Under the pieces are notes generated by a model, which was not told where the DNA came from, searched no databases, and worked only from the letters and a program-made list of their open reading frames with translations. Position numbers and translations under genes: made by a program. DNA of 10,108 bases from an uncultured Hyphomicrobiales bacterium (GTDB lineage Bacteria; Pseudomonadota; Alphaproteobacteria; Rhizobiales; Beijerinckiaceae): the NCBI GenBank assembly GCA_903903935.1, contig CAIVAX010000549.1, forward strand, positions 1-10,108, in the 5' to 3' direction. This document shows, piece after piece, positions 1 to 5,940 of this stretch (position 1 is its first letter; each line of letters begins with the position of its first letter).

Positions 1-1
1 G

Positions 2-46
2 CATGAAAGCGTGCTCTCGGCCTATGATCGAGTGATCCACGTTTAA
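2..46 (+). CDS. lpd: Dihydrolipoyl dehydrogenase (E3), C-terminal end only
   Basis: Fourteen codons and a TAA stop are readable, starting in frame at base 2. The tail reads HESVLSAYDRVIHV. This matches the C-terminus I recall for alphaproteobacterial lipoamide dehydrogenases, where the dimer-interface motif HPTLSE is followed by a stretch of the type MHESVL-AYGRAIH. The enzyme reoxidises the dihydrolipoyl group of the 2-oxo-acid dehydrogenase complexes, so its place 15 bases ahead of the lipoate-making gene lipA makes functional sense and suggests a shared transcript. The catalytic and FAD-binding parts lie outside the window. The call rests on a short tail plus context. Confidence 0.68.
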   Translation, partial: HESVLSAYDRVIHV

Positions 47-61
47 GGAGCGCAAGCATCC

Positions 62-1039
62 ATGGCCATTCTCGTTGATACGCTGAACAAGGATAAGCGC
101 CGCACCTCTCAAGCTCGCCATCCCGAGAAAGAGCATAAGCCCGATCAAGCTGTGTTGCGCAAACCCGATTGGATCCGCGTCAAAGCACCCGGCTCGGCGC
201 AATGGGCTGCAACGCGCGCCATTGTGAAAGAGCATAAGCTGGTCACTGTATGTGAAGAGGCAGGCTGTCCCAATATTGGTGAATGCTGGGAGAAGAAACA
301 CGCCACATTCATGATCATGGGTGACACCTGCACAAGGGCCTGCGCGTTTTGCAATGTCAAAACCGGCCTGCCTGAGAAGCTTGATCCGCATGAGCCTGCG
401 CATATTGCTGACTCTGTGGCGAAGCTCGGCCTATCTCATGTTGTGATCACATCGGTGGATCGCGATGATTTGAATGATGGCGGCGCTGATCATTTTGCCC
501 AAGTGATCCATGCTATTCGTGCGCAATCACCAAACACAACGATTGAGATTTTGACGCCCGATTTTTTGCGCAAGCCAGGTGCGTTGGAAATTGTGGTGGC
601 GGCGCGGCCCGATGTGTTCAACCATAATCTGGAAACTGTGCCCTCCAACTATCTGACTGTGCGGCCGGGCGCGCGTTATTTCCATTCCATCCGTCTGTTG
701 CAACAGGTCAAGGAATTGGATCCGACAATCTTCACCAAATCGGGGATTATGGTTGGGCTGGGTGAAGAGCGTAATGAAGTGCTGCAATTGATGGATGATC
801 TGCGCTCGGCAGATGTCGACTTTCTCACCATTGGTCAATATTTGCAGCCTACCAAAAAGCATCACAAGATTGAGCGCTTTGTCACGCCCGATGAATTCAA
901 AGCCTATGAGAGCATAGCTTTGACCAAAGGATTTTTGCTCGTCTCCTCCTCACCTTTGACGCGCTCGTCGCATCATGCGGGCGAAGATTTTGCCAAATTA
1001 AAAGCAGCTCGCTTGGCCCGCATGGCTGGCCCGGCCTGA
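62..1039 (+). CDS. lipA: Lipoyl synthase (radical SAM)
   Basis: LipA inserts two sulfur atoms into octanoyl groups bound to the E2 and H proteins, completing lipoate synthesis in the cytoplasm. The 325-residue product has both iron-sulfur motifs. The auxiliary cluster cysteines are C64, C69 and C75 ([12 protein letters not shown]). The radical-SAM CxxxCxxC cluster is C90, C94 and C97. Near the C-terminus R301-S302-S303 forms the conserved RSS motif whose serine ligates the auxiliary cluster; here it reads RSSHHA, where RSSYHA is more usual. Length is normal for the family. The ATG at 62 is preceded by AAGGAG at 45-50, a somewhat long spacing. The gene follows the end of lpd and is followed after 13 bases by the COQ10-type gene, whose ribosome-binding site overlaps the lipA stop, so these two are almost certainly co-transcribed. 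Confidence 0.97.
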   Translation: MAILVDTLNKDKRRTSQARHPEKEHKPDQAVLRKPDWIRVKAPGSAQWAATRAIVKEHKLVTVCEEAGCPNIGECWEKKHATFMIMGDTCTRACAFCNVKTGLPEKLDPHEPAHIADSVAKLGLSHVVITSVDRDDLNDGGADHFAQVIHAIRAQSPNTTIEILTPDFLRKPGALEIVVAARPDVFNHNLETVPSNYLTVRPGARYFHSIRLLQQVKELDPTIFTKSGIMVGLGEERNEVLQLMDDLRSADVDFLTIGQYLQPTKKHHKIERFVTPDEFKAYESIALTKGFLLVSSSPLTRSSHHAGEDFAKLKAARLARMAGPA

Positions 1040-1052
1040 GGAGCGCTGCACA

Positions 1053-1550
1053 ATGCCCTCCTTTCGCAATCAGAGATTGGTCAATCACAGCGCGCAAGAC
1101 ATGTTTGATCTTGTCGCAGATGTCGAAACCTATCCTGACTTCCTGCCCCTGTGCACGGGTCTGCGCATTCGCAAGCGTCAACAGGATCAACAGGGGCGCG
1201 AGGTACTGATTGCCGATATGTCGGTGGGCTATAAGGCCATTCGCGAGACCTTCACCAGCAAAGTGACGCTCGATCGCAGCAAAAAAGAAATTCTGGTTGA
1301 ATATGTCGATGGGCCCTTTGAGCGTCTGATCAATCGCTGGACCTTTAGCGATGAGGCAGAACCTCAAGAAGGCAAACGCACCAAATCGCGGGTGGATTTA
1401 TTTATCGATTATGAATTTCGCAATCGCATGCTCGGCATGCTCATGGGCGTCATGTTTGACAGCGCCTTTCGCAAATTTGCTGAAGCCTTCGAGCAAAGAG
1501 CGGATGTGATCTATAGGATCAAAAAAAATCAAAATCAGATTATGAGCTGA
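1053..1550 (+). CDS. COQ10/RatA-type START-domain protein (ubiquinone-binding or ribosome-association family)
   Basis: This 165-residue protein spans a single START/polyketide-cyclase-like fold. Recognisable family signatures are the N-terminal VNHSAQDMFDLVADVETYPDFLP (residues about 10-32), the mid segment around SVGYKAIRETFTSKV, the VEYVDGPFERLINRWTF region, and a C-terminal helix with FRNRMLGMLMGVMFDSAFRK. Members bind ubiquinone or isoprenoid lipids and support respiratory chain function (Coq10), while the E. coli relative RatA was described as affecting ribosome subunit association; the sequence alone does not separate the two. In alphaproteobacteria the gene commonly sits directly behind lipA, as here. 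The start ATG at 1053 has a good ribosome-binding site, GAGGAG at 1038-1043, overlapping the lipA stop codon. The last 11 bases overlap the opposing small membrane-protein frame as annotated. Confidence 0.9.
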   Translation: MPSFRNQRLVNHSAQDMFDLVADVETYPDFLPLCTGLRIRKRQQDQQGREVLIADMSVGYKAIRETFTSKVTLDRSKKEILVEYVDGPFERLINRWTFSDEAEPQEGKRTKSRVDLFIDYEFRNRMLGMLMGVMFDSAFRKFAEAFEQRADVIYRIKKNQNQIMS

Positions 1551-1848
1551 TCCGCATTAAGTGCGTGCGACCGCACAATAGCTCTTGGCCAATATCAGAG
1601 TTGCCAGCAAAGAAAGCAAAGGCTTTGATGTCGGCAATCGACAAGATCAAGCCATCGAACAGAACAATTATTATATAGAGATAAACAAACCGCTCTCGTT
1701 TGAAGGCGACATCTTTTTCTTCCAATCGCTTTTGAATTTCTAGATAAGCCTCATCCAGCTTTCTAGGTGGTGATGGCAGCGTCAATGAGGGGGTGTGATT
1801 GAGAGATGAGTTGCTTTCTGAGGCTATATTCTGCGTGGATGTCGTCAT
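1540..1848 (-). CDS. Small membrane protein, probable toxin partner of the Panacea antitoxin (possibly frameshifted)
   Basis: I do not recognise a named family with certainty. From ATG at 1848 the product is 102 residues. It has a polar Ser/Thr/Pro-rich N-terminus (1-28), a charged probably helical stretch with LDEAYLEIQKRLEEKD (31-46) ending in KRER, then a hydrophobic membrane segment (about 54-72, beginning FVYLYIIIVLFDGLIL). The remaining tail looks like an ill-fitting frame. An upstream ATG at 1899 would lengthen the overlap with the antitoxin gene; the 1848 start still overlaps its end by 86 bases, suggesting translational coupling. It lies directly downstream of, and on the same strand as, a Panacea-domain gene. 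Panacea antitoxins are known to pair with many toxins, including small membrane-depolarising ones, so a toxin role is inferred from context. Its last bases overlap the 3' end of the opposing COQ10-type gene. A second hydrophobic segment appears in another frame at about 1557-1630 (see findings). Confidence 0.55.
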   Translation of the reverse strand: MTTSTQNIASESNSSLNHTPSLTLPSPPRKLDEAYLEIQKRLEEKDVAFKRERFVYLYIIIVLFDGLILSIADIKAFAFFAGNSDIGQELLCGRTHLMRISS

Positions 1849-2251
1849 TTGGGATGAGTATCCCCTTGATGCCAGGAATATAGTTTTTTGCCCAGGCACC
1901 GCCTTCCCAATGAGTCAGCTCAATGACTGCGCCCGGGCGGCTGGTTTTTAAGGAATCGTAAATCTGCTCGAGGGCACGCGCGCGGGAATCATTGGGTTTG
2001 AATTGACGGGCGTCTAAAAATACATCTTTCACAGGCGCCGAGCCAAAGGCTTTGAGTTTGTGATAGAGCGGGGCAATGACAGGACCGAGATCCCAAGCTT
2101 CAAAATTGGCATCCACAAGCTGGAGGCCATTGTTTGTTCCCATATAATCCATCTGCGCAAGATAAATGAGTTTGTGCAGATGTAGATTGGATAAGGACCA
2201 TCCGCTGTAAGCACATAAATGTTTAGCAACACTGTCTAAACGAGCTGGCAT
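1763..2251 (-). CDS. Panacea-domain (DUF4065, SocA-like) antitoxin
   Basis: The 162-residue product is nearly all Panacea domain. Family landmarks are SVAKHLC (7-13), LSNLHLHKLIYLAQMDY (20-36, the usual L-N-L-LQKLLY pattern), FEAWDLGPVIAPLY (50-63, matching the FEAW-GPV--Y core) and a downstream acidic helix. The domain is found in Caulobacter SocA, an adaptor-type antitoxin, and across a wide toxin-antitoxin superfamily where it neutralises unrelated toxins. Here the partner is the overlapping downstream small membrane-protein gene. I chose the ATG at 2251; a GTG at 2263 would add four residues. Neither has a clear Shine-Dalgarno sequence. A 10-base tandem repeat lies across the GTG and may be an operator. 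The gene sits in an accessory block between COQ10 and cinA. The domain call is firm; the antitoxin role is inferred from the family. Confidence 0.88.
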   Translation of the reverse strand: MPARLDSVAKHLCAYSGWSLSNLHLHKLIYLAQMDYMGTNNGLQLVDANFEAWDLGPVIAPLYHKLKAFGSAPVKDVFLDARQFKPNDSRARALEQIYDSLKTSRPGAVIELTHWEGGAWAKNYIPGIKGILIPNDDIHAEYSLRKQLISQSHPLIDAAITT

Positions 2252-2261
2252 GGGCGGCGCC

Positions 2262-2281
2262 ACTTGAAAGGACTTGAAACG
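2262..2281. repeat. Tandem 10-base repeat at the start of the Panacea gene, possible operator
   Basis: Two copies of ACTTGAAA(G/A)(G/C) stand head to tail at 2262-2271 and 2272-2281, giving TTGAAA twice one helical turn apart. They lie across and just upstream of the 5' end of the antitoxin gene, within its likely leader. A TATCAT hexamer on the minus strand (2295-2300 in plus coordinates) could be a -10 element, though I see no convincing -35 at the right distance. Phased repeats here would suit autoregulation, which is common in toxin-antitoxin operons. This is inference; a repeat this short could be chance. Confidence 0.3.
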
Positions 2282-2391
2282 AAATTGAACCCCAATGATA
2301 GCATGAGACTGGAAAGCGGCTATTCAAAATCTGATGTGATGATCAATTCAGCCCATTTCTTGTCAGCAGCATCAGCGCTGGATCACTCCCC

Positions 2392-3426
2392 TCACTTAAA
2401 TGTCTCTTGGAAAATTTTGTCCCAAATGGGGAGTTTTTCATCGAGCTTTTCGGGCGTGTAGAAGACGCCTTTAAAGTCTGTTCCATTTGGCAGAAGGCTG
2501 GGATCAAGCGGCAGCACTTTGGGATTGGCGGGCACATAGCCATTGTCGCGATAAATGGTCTGGCCTTCGGGCGAGACGAGGAATTCAGCCAGCAGCTTGG
2601 CAGCATTGGGATGGGGCGCTTTGGCCGAGACAGAAATATTGCCGGAATTGACCATTGTAGGCGACATGGGGAGCCATTTGACGGGCGCGCCTTGCTTGGC
2701 CGAGATCGATGCATGGTGATTGTTGATTTGCAGCGCGATGGCATATTCACCGGCAATCACATTATCGAGCACTTGCCGGCTCGCGACGGGCAGATTGACA
2801 ACTTGGTTTTGCGCCAGCTTGCGCAAATACTCCATGCCCTTGGCCTCGCCATAGGTATCAAGGACAATGCCAACAAAGCCTGAGCCCGATGTGCTCGAGC
2901 CCGCCGAGCTCCAGGCCATTTTGCCTTTCCATTTGGGATTGAGCAGATCTTCCCAGTTTTTGGGCTCTTCACCGGGTTTGACGAGATCGGTGTTTACGCC
3001 AGCAACCGACATAGCAATATAGGTCGCTGTCCAATAGCCATTGGGATCGACCCGCTCAGGCGGATAGGATTTGGCTTCATCGGGCAGCCATTTGAGTACG
3101 ACATCTTTTTCATGTTCGAGCGTGGCAACAGTGGAGAGGCCATCGAACACATCACAAGCCACGCGGCCAGCCTTCACTTCATTGAGGACGCGCAAGATCA
3201 CATCGCCCGTATTGCCGCGCACATAATTGATCTTTACTCCATATTTCTTCTCGAAGACATTTTGCACCGGCACGACCAATTGATTGACAATCTGGGTCGT
3301 GTACCAAGTGACTTGGCCCTCCTTTTTGGCGGCCTCAATGATCTCTTGCGACACGGCAAGGGCAGGGGTGCTTGTGGCCAGCGCAAGAAGCACCGAGACA
3401 GACAGGCAGAGTGAAGAACAGCGCAT
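2392..3426 (-). CDS. Periplasmic solute-binding protein of an ABC transporter (Fe3+/spermidine/phosphonate-type family), substrate unknown
   Basis: The 344-residue product begins with a Sec signal peptide: MRC, a hydrophobic core to about residue 18, and an ALA cleavage site at 22-24, giving a mature protein of about 320 residues. The body fits the two-lobed binding proteins related to FbpA/AfuA and PhnS: QEIIEAAKKEGQVTWYTT at 27-44, FEKKYGVKINYVRG at 58-71, NWEDLLNPKWKGKMAW at 157-172, and a C-terminal AAKLLAEFLVSPEGQTIY at 275-292. The tandem tyrosines used by FbpA to hold ferric iron are not seen; the equivalent stretch reads QINNHHAS (233-240), so iron should not be assumed. The ATG at 3426 follows GAGGAAA with good spacing. 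No permease or ATPase gene adjoins it, so it is an orphan that must borrow a transporter or act otherwise. Confidence 0.88.
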   Translation of the reverse strand: MRCSSLCLSVSVLLALATSTPALAVSQEIIEAAKKEGQVTWYTTQIVNQLVVPVQNVFEKKYGVKINYVRGNTGDVILRVLNEVKAGRVACDVFDGLSTVATLEHEKDVVLKWLPDEAKSYPPERVDPNGYWTATYIAMSVAGVNTDLVKPGEEPKNWEDLLNPKWKGKMAWSSAGSSTSGSGFVGIVLDTYGEAKGMEYLRKLAQNQVVNLPVASRQVLDNVIAGEYAIALQINNHHASISAKQGAPVKWLPMSPTMVNSGNISVSAKAPHPNAAKLLAEFLVSPEGQTIYRDNGYVPANPKVLPLDPSLLPNGTDFKGVFYTPEKLDEKLPIWDKIFQETFK

Positions 3427-3636
3427 CCGGTTTCCTCGTTTATTTTGGTCTCTTATTTATGGGCTCAATCTAGCGCCATCATCCGCCACTGGCCAGAGGG
3501 CAAGAGGAGGATAAAAGAAAGGAACAAGTATTGAATAAAATCCTATGTTTGTTAGTCTTTACTTTAAACAGATAGTCTGAGTCGTGATTTAAGCTGATTT
3601 CATTTCTTTGAGTATTACTTTTAAAGGATAGATCAA
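3427..3636. other. Intergenic region between the divergent solute-binding and VOC genes
   Basis: These 210 bases separate two outward-facing genes and should hold promoters for both. The half near the solute-binding gene is of ordinary composition and contains that gene's ribosome-binding site (GAGGAAA read on the minus strand). From about 3520 it becomes strongly AT-rich, and this continues into the VOC gene to about 3700. I found no convincing -35/-10 pair on either strand, no RNA gene, and no clear terminator. Confidence 0.5.
3623..3628 (+). promoter_or_regulatory. Ribosome-binding site that points to an ATT start codon
   Basis: AAAGGA stands eight bases ahead of ATT at 3637, an ideal distance. 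The reading frame is closed just upstream by TAA at 3622-3624, and no ATG, GTG or TTG occurs in frame between that stop and 3727. The position of this site marks ATT at 3637 as the ancestral or actual start of the VOC gene. Confidence 0.5.
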
Positions 3637-4029
3637 ATTATTGATCATACTGGAATAATAGTCAGAGATTATAGTTTAAGTCGTGATTTTTATCTCTCCA
3701 CCCTAGGGGCGATTAGCTATGAGCTGATGTACGAAATCCCCGCCAGTGTGACCGGCCTTACCGATGTGGCGGGATTTGGGGAAGCAGGCAAGCCTGATTT
3801 CTGGATCAGCAAAGGGTCGTCCAACAAGCCCCCCACTCACATTGCCTTTCGGGTGACCTCACGGGCCTTGGTGGATGCCTTTTATCATGCGGCCATCAAG
3901 GCTGGGGGACGGGATAATGGTCCGCCCGGCCTGAGGCCGCATTATCATCCCGATTATTATGGGGCCTTTGTGCTCGATCCCGATGGCTATAATATTGAAG
4001 CGGTCTGCCACGAGGCTGTGGGCACATAG
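3637..4029 (+). CDS. VOC (glyoxalase/bleomycin-resistance/dioxygenase) family protein, apparent ATT start
   Basis: Read from ATT at 3637 the product is 130 residues, normal for a single-unit VOC protein. It opens with the classic first strand (M)IDHTGIIVRD and continues DFYLSTLGAISYEL, THIAFRVTSRALVDAFYHAA, and the closing YYGAFVLDPDGYNIEAVCHE. The expected metal-ligand set is H4, H68 and E121. If translation began at the first ATG (3727) only 100 residues would be made, losing strand one and ligand H4. ATT starts are rare but real (infC is the classic case), so this is either an unusual start or a gene whose ATG has mutated. The first 20 or so codons are very AT-rich (about 28% G+C) whereas the rest is GC-rich, a mosaic look. 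The reaction is unknown; family members include isomerases, dioxygenases and drug-binding proteins. Confidence 0.72.
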   Translation: MIDHTGIIVRDYSLSRDFYLSTLGAISYELMYEIPASVTGLTDVAGFGEAGKPDFWISKGSSNKPPTHIAFRVTSRALVDAFYHAAIKAGGRDNGPPGLRPHYHPDYYGAFVLDPDGYNIEAVCHEAVGT

Positions 4030-4071
4030 ACGGAACACCTTCATCAGACCCAAGCGCAAGGACCTGACAGA

Positions 4072-4605
4072 TCAGGCTGATCCAGCCTTTTCACTCACGC
4101 CCTTGTGCAACATGTGCAGAGCCTGTTCGAGCGCAGCCCATCTGACCCCTGTTCGGCCCAGCTCACCAAAGCGCCGTTCCAGAGGCTGTGTTGGCTGACC
4201 GCGCGCAGCCAAAGCAAAATGGACTAGCCCCACCGGCTTTTGCGGCGAGCTGCCGCCGGGGCCAGCTATGCCGGTGATGGCAAGGGCGAGATCAGCGCGT
4301 GAATGGGACAGAGCGCCTTCGGCCATAGATATTGCGACGGCGGCGCTGACCGCGCCATGCGTCTCAAGCAAAGACAGGGGCACGCCCAACATATCCTGTT
4401 TGGCCTGATTGGAATAAGTGACAAAACCCCGATCTAACACAGCCGAAGAGCCCGGCACTTGGGTCAAGAGACCTGCGACAAGACCGCCCGTGCAGGATTC
4501 CGCCAAAGCCAGGGTGAGCCCTTTGGCTACAGCCGCCTGAATGAGGTCCCGCGCGCTCTGCTCAAGCGCGGCGCCAAATTGAAAGAGGCCTTGCATCTCG
4601 CTCAT
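4072..4605 (-). CDS. cinA: Nicotinamide-nucleotide amidohydrolase PncC (CinA C-terminal domain protein)
   Basis: The 177-residue protein is the stand-alone CinA C-terminal domain, which deamidates nicotinamide mononucleotide to nicotinate mononucleotide in NAD salvage. Signature motifs are LALAESCTGGLVAGLLT (32-48, with S37 the probable nucleophile), VPGSSAVLDRGFVTYSNQAK (50-69), GAVSAAVAISMAEGAL (84-99), and ALAITGIAGPGG (107-118) followed by KPVGLVHFAL. The N-terminal molybdopterin-binding-like domain of long CinA proteins is absent, as is usual for the short form. The ATG at 4603-4605 is preceded on the minus strand by GAGG at suitable spacing. It lies 30 bases downstream of ispDF on the same strand and is probably co-transcribed. 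It converges with the VOC gene, with 42 bases between them. Confidence 0.93.
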   Translation of the reverse strand: MSEMQGLFQFGAALEQSARDLIQAAVAKGLTLALAESCTGGLVAGLLTQVPGSSAVLDRGFVTYSNQAKQDMLGVPLSLLETHGAVSAAVAISMAEGALSHSRADLALAITGIAGPGGSSPQKPVGLVHFALAARGQPTQPLERRFGELGRTGVRWAALEQALHMLHKGVSEKAGSA

Positions 4606-4635
4606 GGAACTGACCTCATTGAGATTGATGAAGGG

Positions 4636-5856
4636 TCACGCAGTGAGGGGAGAAGAGGGCAGGCGGATCGTCGCCAGAGCCATTGCGGCAATCCCTTCTT
4701 TGCGACCGGTAAAGCCCAATTGTTCCGTCGTGGTCGCCTTGACCGAAATGCGATCGAGAGGAAGTGCGCAAATCTGCGCAATCTGGGCCCTGATGGTCTC
4801 GCGGTGCGGGCTGATTTTGGGTGCTTCGCAGATAATGGTCACATCCAAATGGGCGACCAATCCCTGTCTGAGCACCACACGGAGCAGGGCGTCTTTGAGG
4901 AATATGTCAGAGCGGGCACCCTTCCATTGCGGATCGGAAGGAGGGAAGTGCTGGCCAATATCGCCATCCCCCAAAGCTCCCAAAATGGCATCGGTGAGTG
5001 CATGCAACACCACATCGGCATCGGAATGACCGACCATAGCGCGACCATGGGGGATTTTGACGCCGCCCAGCCAGACATGATCTCCCTCGCCAAAGGCATG
5101 GACATCAAAGCCCTGTCCGATGCGGATGTCCGCTCTTTGGTTCAAAAGCTGGCTCTCGGCGCGGGCGAAGTCTTCGGCAGTTGTGAGCTTCATATTATCA
5201 GCCTCTCCTTCGCAGACATGGACCGGATGCCCCGCCCATTGCAAGACCGCCGCATCATCGGGAAAGTCATCATGCCCCGCTGCAAAAGCCTGCTGATGCG
5301 CAGAGCTGATCAGATCAAAGGCAAAGGCCTGCGGGGTCTGGATCCGGCGTAATTGAGCCCGGTCAATTTCCTCCAAGAGGCGACCATCGGGGTCAATCCG
5401 CTTGACCGCATCAAAAATAGTCAAACATGGTATAATTGCATTATAATTCAATAAATTCGATATAAATCTTGAAGTTAATGTTGAGGTTAAAAAAGGCCTA
5501 GCAACATCATGAATTAAAACGTATTTTGCATCCTTGCAAAGAGCGCCTATCGCGGCCAATCCAGCCCTCACACTAGCCTGTCGACTGGCTCCTCCCGCCA
5601 CCCAGGGCAAAAGATTTGGCGGATGGGGAAGGCTGGCAATCACCTGCTCATAGAGCTCGGCATCATCGGGATGGATGACGAGCTGAACCCTGCAACCGGG
5701 CAGAGCGGCACGGACTGCATCCAGCGTCCAAGCCATGACAGGACGGCCCAGCAGGTTTTGATATTGCTTTGGCAAATCTCCGCCTGCCCGCAGACCTCGC
5801 CCGGCAGCCACCAGCAGAACAATCACACCCATCGTATAAGTCATTTGAGAATCCAT
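4636..5856 (-). CDS. ispDF: Bifunctional IspD-IspF: MEP cytidylyltransferase and MECDP synthase
   Basis: This 406-residue fusion carries out two steps of the MEP isoprenoid pathway. The IspD part (about 10-238) has the CTP-binding loop [17 protein letters not shown] (16-32, including R20/R23 and K30), [13 protein letters not shown] (88-100), HDVARPF (116-122, usually HDAARPF), RIQTPQAF (171-178) and [10 protein letters not shown] (221-230). The IspF part (about 243-406) has [11 protein letters not shown] with metal ligands D251 and H253, [19 protein letters not shown] (276-294), [11 protein letters not shown] (298-308) and [18 protein letters not shown] (371-388). All key residues appear present, so both activities are likely. 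The ATG at 5856 follows AAGGTG on the minus strand; ATGs at 5844 and 5832 lack a site. Codons 111-150 are strikingly AT-rich (see findings). The gene is divergent from dusB. Confidence 0.97.
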   Translation of the reverse strand: MDSQMTYTMGVIVLLVAAGRGLRAGGDLPKQYQNLLGRPVMAWTLDAVRAALPGCRVQLVIHPDDAELYEQVIASLPHPPNLLPWVAGGASRQASVRAGLAAIGALCKDAKYVLIHDVARPFLTSTLTSRFISNLLNYNAIIPCLTIFDAVKRIDPDGRLLEEIDRAQLRRIQTPQAFAFDLISSAHQQAFAAGHDDFPDDAAVLQWAGHPVHVCEGEADNMKLTTAEDFARAESQLLNQRADIRIGQGFDVHAFGEGDHVWLGGVKIPHGRAMVGHSDADVVLHALTDAILGALGDGDIGQHFPPSDPQWKGARSDIFLKDALLRVVLRQGLVAHLDVTIICEAPKISPHRETIRAQIAQICALPLDRISVKATTTEQLGFTGRKEGIAAMALATIRLPSSPLTA

Positions 5857-5906
5857 TTCACCTTGGCAGATTTGCTGGCTTTTGTGTCTTCGTCAAATAT
5901 CCATCT

Positions 5907-5934
5907 TTGCGCAGCGCACAAAAGTGATTATGAT
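5907..5934 (+). promoter_or_regulatory. Candidate dusB-ntrBC promoter
   Basis: In the 84-base gap between the divergent ispDF and dusB genes, TTGCGC (5907-5912) and TATGAT (5929-5934) are separated by 16 bases. The -10 matches consensus at five of six positions and the -35 at three. The -35 overlaps a perfect short palindrome, TGCGCAGCGCA (5908-5918), which could be a protein-binding site. Transcription would begin near 5941, at the GTG taken as the dusB start. On the opposite strand TTGACG offers a possible -35 for ispDF but has no good -10 partner. Confidence 0.4.
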
Positions 5935-5940
5935 ATAGGC

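Noticed and set aside
897..1367. Minus-strand frame of 156 codons across lipA and the COQ10-type gene
   Set aside because: Both plus-strand genes here are firmly identified; this is a shadow frame.
1557..1576. GTGCG/CGCAC inverted repeat near the 3' end of the putative toxin gene as a terminator
   Set aside because: The stem is short with a tiny loop, lacks a T run, and lies within possible coding sequence.
2407..2883. Plus-strand frame of 158 codons opposite the solute-binding protein gene
   Set aside because: It lies wholly antisense to a gene with clear family motifs and a signal peptide, and has no recognisable features.
3580..3689. Eleven-base direct repeat AGTCGTGATTT at 3580-3590 and 3679-3689
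   Set aside because: It is short, lies in AT-rich DNA, and one copy falls inside the VOC coding sequence; probably chance.
4063..4076. Hairpin CCTGA-CAGA-TCAGG between the convergent VOC and cinA genes as a terminator
   Set aside because: The stem has five pairs and no T run follows on either strand, so it does not qualify as an intrinsic terminator.
4459..5352. Long open frame of 297 codons on the plus strand across cinA and ispDF
   Set aside because: It is antisense to two well-supported enzyme genes, shows no recognisable domain, and looks like a codon-bias shadow.
5623..5940. Upstream extension of the dusB open frame, making a 445-residue protein starting at ATG 5623
   Set aside because: The extra part overlaps the ispDF coding sequence on the other strand and shows no Dus-family similarity; the DusB domain begins near 5977.
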